From the IMG/VR virus record IMGVR_UViG_3300042391_000638, positions 1 through 22,657 of that record: a stretch of 22,657 nucleotides of DNA. One strand, given 5' to 3'. Below, piece by piece: positions 1 through 6,438 of the stretch. Under the pieces are notes generated by a model that was given only the letters and a program-made list of their open reading frames with translations, ran no database searches and was not told where the DNA came from. This stretch comes from a virus. Made by a program: the position numbers and the translations under genes. The stretch's first letter is position 1, and each line of letters begins with the position of its first letter.

Positions 1-661
1 CAAACCCACTACAACTATTAAGGCTGCCGTCTGACTCTTTACGCCATATATGGTCTGTACTGCTTTCGAAGTCATCTATATCAATACTATTACGCACGTC
101 CTCATCTTCTTTCTCTATCTCGTAACCAATATAATATCTTGGCTTCTTAGACCATGACTTAGTAGTGTACCCACTATTATGGTACCCTCGCACATAACCA
201 GCAGACGGTTCTTCTGATACCCAACAACCTCTATCGTCATCGTAATATGCATTGTCAACGTCCATATATTCGTCAATATCTTCACACCATACAAGGTCGT
301 GATACTCTAAGCCACTTTCACTATAGTACTCATCATTATATGTACTAGCTCCATATCTTTCTATAGCACGTTGAGACCACCACTCTTGATCTCTTCCAGT
401 ATATACTAAGTGCATATCATCTTCGTCATACCATTCTTCGGTACGTTCGCACCATCTAACATTGTTAACATGTTGTACATCCCCATCGTATGTTACAACA
501 AAGTCATCACCATCGAAAAAAATTCCGTCATAACATTCTGCATCTTCGTAACCATCTATTGATACGTAACCATTCTCTACTGACTTAATGAATAATTTTA
601 CTTTCTCTCTATCGCCATCAAAATAGTCATATAGATTTCTTATCTCGCTTAACGTGTACAT
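1..661 (-). CDS. Amidoligase-like protein, C-terminus cut by the window edge
   Basis: An open frame of 220 codons starts at ATG (659-661) and runs off the left edge without a stop. Residues 1-170 are strikingly acidic and rich in Tyr and Trp, with repeated short motifs such as WCER and WCED about 60 residues apart. Near residues 176-220 the sequence reads YYIGYEIEKE, then WRKESDGSLN. This resembles the start of the glutamine-synthetase-like amidoligase family (PF12224), which has a GxEIE strand followed by W..K.DGSL. Members are ATP-dependent ligases that join carboxyl and amino groups and often occur in phages beside peptidases; here a metallopeptidase gene lies two genes upstream in the same module. 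The start codon sits 2 bases past the stop of the preceding gene, consistent with an operon. The catalytic C-terminal part is missing, so the family call is an inference from two short motifs. Confidence 0.6.
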   Translation of the reverse strand, partial: MYTLSEIRNLYDYFDGDREKVKLFIKSVENGYVSIDGYEDAECYDGIFFDGDDFVVTYDGDVQHVNNVRWCERTEEWYDEDDMHLVYTGRDQEWWSQRAIERYGASTYNDEYYSESGLEYHDLVWCEDIDEYMDVDNAYYDDDRGCWVSEEPSAGYVRGYHNSGYTTKSWSKKPRYYIGYEIEKEDEDVRNSIDIDDFESSTDHIWRKESDGSLNSCSGF

Positions 662-663
662 AA

Positions 664-828
664 TTAGTGATATTTATAGCCCTTACAGCCGTTAGTATTA
701 AAAACTCTACTCATAAATCGGTGCATCTTTGCTTTACGATTTCTTTTGTTTGCCCCGTATCCAGGATCTGCGAACGTCACGTTACTTACTATGGTCAACG
801 TGATAACCATTAAAATTAAATTTTTCAT
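664..828 (-). CDS. Small secreted or periplasmic protein (54 aa)
   Basis: ATG at 826-828 overlaps the stop of the upstream peptidase gene as ATGA, so translation is probably coupled. The protein begins MKNLILMVITLTIVSNVTFA, a textbook signal peptide with a likely cleavage after Ala20. The mature part is only 34 residues, strongly basic (ANKRNRKAKMHR) and ends in GCKGYKYH. Nothing in it identifies a function. Its export and its place between a metallopeptidase and an amidoligase-like protein suggest action on the envelope or periplasm, but this is inference. It is too short for many gene callers, yet the overlap arrangement, the signal peptide and the 2-base gap to the next gene all support it. 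Confidence 0.7.
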   Translation of the reverse strand: MKNLILMVITLTIVSNVTFADPGYGANKRNRKAKMHRFMSRVFNTNGCKGYKYH

Positions 829-1223
829 TTCTTAAAATATTTGATTAATAAAATATCTGCTTCGTCTTTATCCAATGGCACAAGGTTAACACATGGACAC
901 ATCAATCTACAATTGTCATCATGTTCAAAGCCAGTTATTGCATGCACTAATTCATGATACACTACGTCTCTAAGGTGAGTGTTCCACTTCTTTAAACTTG
1001 ACGTACTTATCCAAATTATATTACCTCTCAATCTGCCCATGCCTAACGCATCATGTCCGCTATTGTCTGTTATTCTAACGTCGACGCGTGGTATTTCTAT
1101 TCCTATAGAACGAAGAACATTCTTAGCCTCATATAAATAATTCATTACTTCGCGTCTTAGCGCGTAAACTTCGTTCGACATTTTTAGGTTTTTACCCATG
1201 TCGCATTCCTTATTTTTTCTCAT
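825..1223 (-). CDS. SprT-like zinc metallopeptidase
   Basis: A 132-residue protein carrying HELVH at residues 90-94, the HExxH zinc and catalytic motif, followed by His101 (GFEHDDN) and Cys105, Cys109 and Cys111. The length, the basic helical N-terminus and the extended H(x6)H spacing fit small SprT-like or related metallopeptidase domains found in phages. The substrate cannot be told; proteolysis of a host or phage protein in the cytoplasm is the expected role, as no signal peptide is visible. The start at 1223 gives MRKNKECDMG; ATG codons at residues 9 and 15 are alternatives, and the last (MSNEVYALRR) is plausible. It lies 3 bases after a 27-aa membrane peptide and overlaps the next gene by ATGA, so it is part of a leftward operon. 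Confidence 0.75.
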   Translation of the reverse strand: MRKNKECDMGKNLKMSNEVYALRREVMNYLYEAKNVLRSIGIEIPRVDVRITDNSGHDALGMGRLRGNIIWISTSSLKKWNTHLRDVVYHELVHAITGFEHDDNCRLMCPCVNLVPLDKDEADILLIKYFKK

Positions 1224-1226
1224 GTC

Positions 1227-1310
1227 TTATCTTGTTATATAAATAAATGTTAATACTATAAGCACAGCTTGAATGTATGTGCCTATTAATTCTCTTTTTT
1301 CTTCGCTCAT
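1227..1310 (-). CDS. Tiny single-pass membrane peptide (27 aa)
   Basis: The frame starts at ATG 1308-1310, which overlaps the stop of the upstream peptide gene (AAATGAGC), and ends with TAA 3 bases before the metallopeptidase start. The product has a charged N-terminus (MSEEKRELIG) and a continuous hydrophobic segment (residues 13-26, ending FIYITR), giving one membrane helix. No family is recognised. The tight packing on both sides and the clear amphipathic pattern make it more likely a real gene than a chance frame. Possible roles include a membrane regulator or a lysis-inhibition type peptide; there is no direct evidence for either. Confidence 0.5.
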   Translation of the reverse strand: MSEEKRELIGTYIQAVLIVLTFIYITR

Positions 1311-1408
1311 TTTACATCGAATATAATTAATAATAATACGATAATTCCCATCGTTACCGCATACAATACGCCTACACTAGCGCCCCTTGTTAAGTTACTT
1401 TTGTTCAT
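1307..1408 (-). CDS. Tiny single-pass membrane peptide (33 aa)
   Basis: ATG at 1406-1408 opens a 33-codon frame whose TGA stop overlaps the next ATG by four bases. The first ten residues (MNKSNLTRGA) are polar and basic; residues 11-30 are hydrophobic and include GIIVLLLIIF, a convincing membrane helix. The upstream sequence is A-rich (AATAAAATAAAATAAG), as is usual for Bacteroidota translation starts. It is the first gene after the tRNA-like hairpin. Function unknown. Together with the following 27-aa peptide it forms a pair of coupled micro-membrane proteins. Confidence 0.5.
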   Translation of the reverse strand: MNKSNLTRGASVGVLYAVTMGIIVLLLIIFDVK

Positions 1409-1427
1409 CTTATTTTATTTTATTAGT

Positions 1428-1500
1428 TAGTGGTGCGTAGGGAATCGAACCCTACTTAATACCATAGCACCTAAATATTAATGGCTTACATTGCTTCACT
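1428..1500 (-). other. Degenerate tRNA-like element with an intact T-arm
   Basis: On the minus strand this 73-base stretch ends in a perfect T-arm: GTAGGG, loop TTCGATT, CCCTAC (1437-1455). The 3' bases GCACCACT can pair with AGTGAAGC at the other end except for two central mismatches, which gives tRNA size and closure. The D-arm lacks the GG of the D-loop and no 5-bp anticodon stem with a 7-base loop is visible. Alternatively GGTGC (1467-1471) pairs with GCACC (1432-1436) to extend the T-arm into one bulged hairpin. It could be a decayed tRNA gene, a tRNA mimic or an RNA-processing signal in the leftward transcript. Confidence 0.3.
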
Positions 1501-1807
1501 TAGCCCCGTAATATTAGCGGACGCAATTTGTTTACTTTGCAATATTTTGCAATTGTGTTAACCTTTGTAGTTCTATTCCTTGCAAGAACTTGTTAACGAA
1601 TTCAATTTAATATGTCAATGTACTAATTCACGTTTTTAATTAACTAAGGTTTGCGCCGTCCTTATTTCGGTATGGTTAACCGCTCCATTTATCGCATAGA
1701 GTTAAAAACTTTTTTTGTAGTTTATTTAGTTAAAAGCCCCTTAGCTACGACAAAGCAAAACTACTTTTAAGGGGTGCGCATTTAATGGCATGCGCTAAGC
1801 CTTTTTT
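1501..1807 (-). other. Gene-free stretch with two hairpins
   Basis: No credible coding frame was found. Just after the 128-aa gene there are two compact inverted repeats: GCGCAT/ATGCGC at 1776-1795 with an 8-base loop, and CCCCTTA/TAAGGGG at 1737-1774. Neither is followed by a long U-tract in the leftward direction, so they are not classical terminators. They may stabilise or process the 3' end of the upstream mRNA. The rest is AT-rich, with the short direct repeat TTGCAATATTTTGCAA near 1537-1552. Confidence 0.35.
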
Positions 1808-2194
1808 TTATTCGCCCATTGCTTCAATTAAAGCGTCAATTTTTGAATAATCTACCGCCAAAACGTCGCGCATCATTTCCGTAACTGCTAAGTTTACGCG
1901 CATTGCAAAACGTCGCATAGATTTAGCGTTATTTTGAAATTTTAACTTTTGTTGAATTAAACGGCTACAATTTCCAATGTTTAAAATTTCTTTGCCGTCT
2001 TCGTCACTAACTACAAATAAAACCGCTTCGCTTGATTTGAATAGTCTTAGACCTGAATTTTTAAAATTTCTTTGCATGGTAAATAGTTCGTTTATTGCGG
2101 TACCTGTTAACATACTTGTTTTTTCTGAATTAGTAGAAAATTTTGTTTCTACAATTGTTGCGCCTTGAATAAAAGTTAATTTTAAAGTTTTCAT
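1808..2194 (-). CDS. Hypothetical protein (128 aa), first gene of leftward operon
   Basis: The frame starts at ATG 2192-2194, about 40 bases downstream of the -7 element at 2241-2248, and is preceded by an A/T-rich leader without a Shine-Dalgarno sequence. The protein begins MKTLKLTFIQGATIVETKF. It has a central beta-rich part (LFVVSDEDGKEIL) and a helical C-terminal half with basic patches (QQKLKFQNNAKSMRRFAMRV). No signal peptide, membrane segment or known catalytic motif is visible. Being first behind a strong promoter next to the candidate origin region, it may be an early protein or a DNA-binding regulator, but this is inference from position only. Confidence 0.75.
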   Translation of the reverse strand: MKTLKLTFIQGATIVETKFSTNSEKTSMLTGTAINELFTMQRNFKNSGLRLFKSSEAVLFVVSDEDGKEILNIGNCSRLIQQKLKFQNNAKSMRRFAMRVNLAVTEMMRDVLAVDYSKIDALIEAMGE

Positions 2195-2240
2195 CTTATT
2201 ATATTTTAATTGTTAATTATTTACGTCGTTATTGACATTA

Positions 2241-2272
2241 CAAAGATACACACGAATTTTGTTTGTGCAAGT
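2241..2272 (-). promoter_or_regulatory. Bacteroidota-type promoter for the leftward operon
   Basis: Read on the minus strand: TTG at 2270-2268, a 19-base spacer, then TATCTTTG at 2248-2241. This matches the Bacteroidota housekeeping sigma consensus (TTTG, N19-21, TAnnTTTG). Transcription would start near 2235 and read through the 128-aa gene and probably the small-protein cluster further left. Confidence 0.8.
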
Positions 2273-2438
2273 TTTTTTTTGATTTTTTTTTGATTTTTAG
2301 CTAATTTATAATGATTCTAAATAAAACCTATTGATTTTCAGATAGTTATAAATTTAAGGCGTATAAAAAAAATGTTGTGTTTATTTGTTTATTGTCGGTT
2401 ATAACGCAAAGAACGAAGACAAGCGCAAAGAATTAATA

Positions 2439-2566
2439 AACTAAATTTCTAGTTGAATTCATGGCGGTAGATCAAACTAAATGAATAGTTGAATTTCGGG
2501 CGGTTGATCTAACTAAATCTATAGTTGAATAAATGGCGGGCGGGCGGTAGAACTAAATTAATAGTT
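2439..2566. repeat. Four AACTA-N6-TAGTT inverted repeats, 36-40 bp apart
   Basis: Perfect 5-bp inverted repeats with a 6-base centre begin at 2439, 2475, 2511 and 2551 (e.g. AACTAAATGAATAGTT). The intervals between starts are 36, 36 and 40 bases. The DNA between them is also repeated (GAATT..ATGGCGGTAGATC-like), with an extra GCGG duplication in the third interval. These look like binding sites for a dimeric protein, either iterons or operators. Confidence 0.75.
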
Positions 2567-2586
2567 GAAAGGTCTGGCTATGTTTG

Positions 2587-2612
2587 TGCAATGCATACTA
2601 CTATGCATAGCA
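2587..2612. repeat. Near-perfect 26-base hairpin
   Basis: TGC-a-ATGCATA, loop CTAC, TATGCAT-a-GCA: ten base pairs per arm with a single A/A mismatch and a 4-base loop. It is not followed by a T-run, so it is more likely a protein-binding site or a nicking/initiation hairpin than a terminator. It lies just right of the AACTA-N6-TAGTT array. Confidence 0.6.
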
Positions 2613-2754
2613 AGGTACTGACATATAAAAAGCTAAAAAGTTGAGGGAAATTTTTTGAAATCAACACCCCCCACCCAAAATAAAGATCACTTTCCTTTTC
2701 GGATTTTTTTCGTGGAATGGGGGTATTACCCAACACCTCTTTATTTCTAATTCC

Positions 2755-2821
2755 ATGTCGCTAGACCCCCTTTTATGTCGATATTCAAGTTTTTATGTCG
2801 ACGTATGACGCAAAAATGTCG
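2755..2821 (+). repeat. Four direct ATGTCG sites at 20, 20 and 21 bp spacing
   Basis: ATGTCG occurs at 2755, 2775, 2795 and 2816, the last three preceded by a run of T or A. The spacing equals two turns of B-DNA, so a bound protein would array on one face of the helix. This regular spacing is the hallmark of replication iterons or cooperative operators. Confidence 0.7.
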
Positions 2822-2878
2822 ACAAAAAAAATCGAGCTATCCCACTGTTTATAGGCTTTTAGCTTCCTTTTTTTCTTT

Positions 2879-2997
2879 AAAATGTTGACACCACTACTAC
2901 TATAGAAAAAAATAAAAAAACACTATATAAGAGAGTATATAAAGAAATAAAAAAAAAATAAAAAAAAATTTCTCCGAACCATGCGTGTCAACATTTT
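2879..2997. repeat. 13-base inverted repeats flanking an AT-rich tract
   Basis: AAAATGTTGACAC (2879-2891) and its exact reverse complement GTGTCAACATTTT (2985-2997) enclose about 93 bases that are almost entirely A and T, with long A-runs near 2948-2970. The arms contain ATGTTG, a one-base variant of the ATGTCG site in the neighbouring arrays. The tract would melt easily, as expected of a DNA-unwinding element. Confidence 0.6.
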
Positions 2998-3043
2998 TTT
3001 AGCAACTTCTCAATCCCAGCCTACGATACATCCCCGTTTTTGA

Positions 3044-3080
3044 CAACATTCTATCGACATAGAGCGACATAAGTCGACAT
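3044..3080 (-). repeat. CGACAT array at 10-bp period
   Basis: CGACAT (the reverse complement of ATGTCG) begins at 3055, 3065 and 3075, exactly 10 bases apart, with a one-base variant CAACAT at 3044. It is inverted relative to the array at 2755-2821 and ends about 30 bases before the -33 element of the rightward promoter, so a bound protein could also control that promoter. Confidence 0.7.
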
Positions 3081-3108
3081 GGTGTCAAATATTTTTTTCG
3101 TCTACCCC

Positions 3109-3138
3109 TTGTTTCATTGGAATTAATGCGTATATTTG
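3109..3138 (+). promoter_or_regulatory. Strong Bacteroidota-type promoter, start site almost at the ATG
   Basis: TTG at 3109-3111, 19 bases, TATATTTG at 3131-3138. The first in-frame ATG below it is at 3144, only five bases after the -7 element. This implies a leaderless or near-leaderless message for the zinc-ribbon gene. It may also drive the tRNA and structured-RNA region. Confidence 0.8.
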
Positions 3139-3143
3139 TCAAC

Positions 3144-3374
3144 ATGAAGGTATGCACTAAATGTAATAAGGGCAAGAAGGCTGATTGTTTCCATAAGAAC
3201 TCGAGGTCTAAGGATGGGTTGCACACGATCTGTAAGGTGTGTCGCTTGCCAGAGGTGAAGGTGAAGAAGAAGGAGTGCAGCAAGTGCAAGGTCGTTAAGA
3301 AGCTCACTGAGTATCATGTGTACTCGTTGGGTAGACATGGTGTGTACCCGAGATGTAAAGAATGTAGGAAATAG
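3144..3374 (+). CDS. Small protein with two zinc-ribbon (CxxC...CxxC) repeats
   Basis: A 76-residue, very basic protein (MKVCTKCNKGKKADCFHKNS...). It contains two copies of the same motif: CTKC, then F.KNSRSKDGLHTICKVC, and CSKC, then YHVYSLGRHGVYPRCKEC. Each would bind one zinc ion. The motif is common at the N-terminus of phage HNH endonucleases and in stand-alone phage proteins, but no HNH core is present, so a nuclease activity is not supported; nucleic-acid binding is likely. A TTG start at 3117 would extend the frame by nine residues, but it lies upstream of the -7 promoter element, so ATG 3144 was chosen. The TAG stop overlaps the first base pair of the following tRNA-like element. Its position directly before the structured RNA makes an RNA-binding partner role conceivable. 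Confidence 0.75.
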   Translation: MKVCTKCNKGKKADCFHKNSRSKDGLHTICKVCRLPEVKVKKKECSKCKVVKKLTEYHVYSLGRHGVYPRCKECRK

Positions 3375-3498
3375 TCAGGTGGCGGAATTGGTAGACGCAT
3401 GAATAAAGGTTAATAGTAAGGATAATGTGAGTAACCTCGAAAGACCCGTTAAGAACGCTCATAAGTTATCATACAGGTTCGAATCCTGTCCTCGACTA
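3373..3498 (+). tRNA. tRNA-Leu-like element, enlarged and with bulged acceptor stem
   Basis: The 5' part AGTCAGG-TGGCGGAATTGGTAGACGC matches the acceptor and D-arm of bacterial tRNA-Leu. The 3' part is a perfect T-arm (ACAGG, TTCGAAT, CCTGT) followed by CCT-C-GACT, which pairs with AGTCAGG if one C is bulged, then discriminator A as expected for Leu. The total is about 126 bases, some 40 more than a normal tRNA-Leu. The middle contains a GATAA...TTATC helix and a CGTT/AACG hairpin but no recognisable anticodon stem and loop. It could be a tRNA with an insertion, a decayed tRNA, or a tRNA-like domain of the surrounding RNA. Confidence 0.5.
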
Positions 3499-3600
3499 CT
3501 AGGTGTAATCTCTACCCAAAAAGAGATACTATAAGACGGGAGGCAAGCGTTGGGAATAAAACCGTTAGGATGTCCCAACCAAGTTCTCCCTGAAGAGGTA
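3499..3600 (+). ncRNA. Structured non-coding segment 1 between tRNAs
   Basis: There is no coding frame. Helices seen: ATCTCT/AGAGAT (3508-3527), GGGAG/CTCCC (3538-3590) and, nested inside it, GTTGGGA/TCCCAAC (3549-3579). TCTACC at 3511-3516 can also pair with GGTAGA at 3597-3602. The nested long helices and lack of a T-loop show this is not a tRNA. It is probably part of one long structured transcript with the neighbouring segments. Confidence 0.45.
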
Positions 3601-3674
3601 GAACACTTAGCTCAGTTGGTTAGAGCAATGTCCGCTTAAGACATGGGTCCGTGGTTCGATTCTACGAGTGTTCA
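3601..3674 (+). tRNA. tRNA with anticodon CTT (Lys-like), odd anticodon loop
   Basis: A complete cloverleaf: acceptor GAACACT/AGTGTTC, D-arm GCTC-AGTTGGTTA-GAGC, anticodon stem ATGTC/GACAT, T-arm CGTGG-TTCGATT-CTACG, discriminator A and no encoded CCA. The anticodon loop is CGCTTAA, which places CTT at positions 34-36 and would read AAG (Lys). However position 33, nearly always T, is G. The identity is therefore uncertain, and the molecule may be impaired in decoding or serve another purpose. Confidence 0.8.
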
Positions 3675-3815
3675 CAAAACAAAATATGACTGGCTCGCAA
3701 GACAACTTAACATTGTCGGAGGGAATGCGGATGGTTGAGCATCGTGGCATCGGGAGAACTACTGGAGAGATAAGTTCATGACAGAGAGTAAGTCAGGTGG
3801 GAGGCTCTGTTGTTT
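3675..3815 (+). ncRNA. Structured non-coding segment 2 between tRNAs
   Basis: No coding frame. Visible helices: GACAA/TTGTC (3701-3717), GATG/CATC (3730-3743), GAACT/AGTTC (3756-3777) and ACAGAG/CTCTGT (3781-3810). TGACT near 3687 can also pair with AGTCA near 3791 to enclose most of the segment. The purine-rich joining sequences (CGGAGGGAATGCGG) resemble those of catalytic or scaffold RNAs more than spacer DNA. Confidence 0.45.
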
Positions 3816-3889
3816 GGTCTTTTAACTCAGTTGGTTAGAGTAGCGCACTCATAATGCGAAAGTCCCAGGTTCGAGTCCTGGATGGACCA
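3816..3889 (+). tRNA. tRNA-Met (anticodon CAT)
   Basis: A cloverleaf with acceptor GGTCTTT/ATGGACC (one T-T mismatch and one G-T pair), D-arm ACTC-AGTTGGTTA-GAGT, anticodon arm GCGCA-CTCATAA-TGCGA (the outermost pair is mismatched), T-arm CCAGG-TTCGAGT-CCTGG, discriminator A and no encoded CCA. The loop has T33 and anticodon CAT. The G1-C72 pair argues against an initiator. Elongator Met or a lysidine-modified Ile (AUA) tRNA are both possible. Confidence 0.85.
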
Positions 3890-4173
3890 CATTTTATACC
3901 CGTTATTGTAGTAAACGGCAATATCGGATCATTTTTGCATTATATCGGGTATTAAATAATAGTACCTACCACGCTTCTGGGTTGGGGTGTCACCCAGCCG
4001 AGCGTACCAGGGTAGGTCTTTTGCAAGCCCTGTGTATTTCATTACATAGGCTCAGTACCAAATATGCATCCCGTAAGATCTGCTGCTTGGTCTCTCCGTT
4101 AATGGGAAAGCAGAAATGTATAACCAGTAACACCCCCAAGTAAGACTACCTGATCAGTAGACACTGCTTGGGG
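3890..4173 (+). ncRNA. Structured non-coding segment 3, densely helical
   Basis: About 284 bases without a gene but with many helices: ATACCCG/CGGGTAT (3896-3952); a three-layer nested stem ACCTACC/GGTAGGT (3964-4017), ACGCT/AGCGT (3971-4005) and CTGGGT/ACCCAG (3977-3997); a 10-bp hairpin AGCC-TGTGTA/TACATA-GGCT (4026-4052); TCTGCT/AGCAGA (4079-4114); and CCCCAAG/CTTGGGG (4134-4173) enclosing CTAC/GTAG (4146-4160). The last stem lies just before the next gene but has no T-run. The sequence is GC-richer than its flanks. Such density and nesting indicate a selected RNA structure. Confidence 0.55.
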
Positions 4174-4193
4174 TTAATTTAAAATTATATAGT

Positions 4194-4392
4194 ATGAAAA
4201 CAATAACAAAATCAGTAATTAAATTATCAGAAATTCCAGATAATTTAAAAAAAACAGAATGTTTAATTGGTCATAAGATACATACATATGCTGAATTTCA
4301 TATTGATGATTCAGAAAAAGACGAATTAACATTGTTGCTACTTAATAAGTATCCTAATTTGAAACGTAAGATTAGTTTTTTAATTCATATCG

Positions 4393-4409
<17 letters not shown>
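4194..4409 (+). CDS. Hypothetical protein (71 aa)
   Basis: The ATG follows an AT-rich leader directly behind the CCCCAAG/CTTGGGG stem. The 71-residue product (MKTITKSVIKLSEIPDNLKK...) is mixed alpha/beta with a highly charged C-terminus (HIDEDRR). There is no signal peptide, membrane span or recognised motif. It overlaps the following gene by 17 bases in another frame, and the purines near its end (GATGAAGATAGGAGATAG) may act as a ribosome-binding region. No promoter was seen between it and the tRNA region, so it may be co-transcribed with the structured RNA. Confidence 0.65.

Positions 4410-6427
<2,018 letters not shown>

Positions 6428-6438
<11 letters not shown>

Larger units (their letters stand above)
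2273..3108. other. Large gene-free control region, candidate origin or switch
   Basis: This stretch separates the leftward and rightward operons and contains no convincing gene; frames inside it overlap repeats and have no start context. It holds, in order, four AACTA-N6-TAGTT inverted repeats, a 26-base hairpin, a four-copy ATGTCG array, an extremely AT-rich tract bounded by 13-base inverted repeats, and a CGACAT array in the opposite orientation. A cluster of iteron-like repeats beside an AT-rich unwinding tract is the classical architecture of a replication origin; phased operators for a phage repressor are the main alternative. Confidence 0.55.

Noticed and set aside
1537-1567. Rightward promoter TTG-N19-TAACCTTTG
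   Set aside because: The -7 box has three bases between TA and TTTG instead of two, and no gene follows in that direction.
1428-1807. Phage tmRNA on the minus strand
   Set aside because: The T-arm and an SSFALS-stop frame near 1750 were suggestive, but the conserved 5' tmRNA segment with TTCGAC and a matching acceptor 5' strand are absent.
2439-2566. CRISPR-like array
   Set aside because: Units are only 36-40 bp, the intervening DNA is itself repeated rather than unique, and no cas gene is present; the conserved part is a 16-bp palindrome.
2833-2880. Rho-independent terminator
   Set aside because: AGCTA/TAGCT followed by T-runs is only a 5-bp stem with a long loop, and no gene ends nearby on either strand.
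2999-3307. Minus-strand open frame of 102 codons
   Set aside because: It overlaps the CGACAT array, a strong plus-strand promoter and the zinc-ribbon gene; its protein is low-complexity antisense of Lys/Cys-rich coding sequence.
3499-3815. Group I intron or additional tRNAs between the tRNA genes
   Set aside because: No T-loop signature and no recognisable group I core elements; the segments lie between tRNAs with complete ends rather than inside them.
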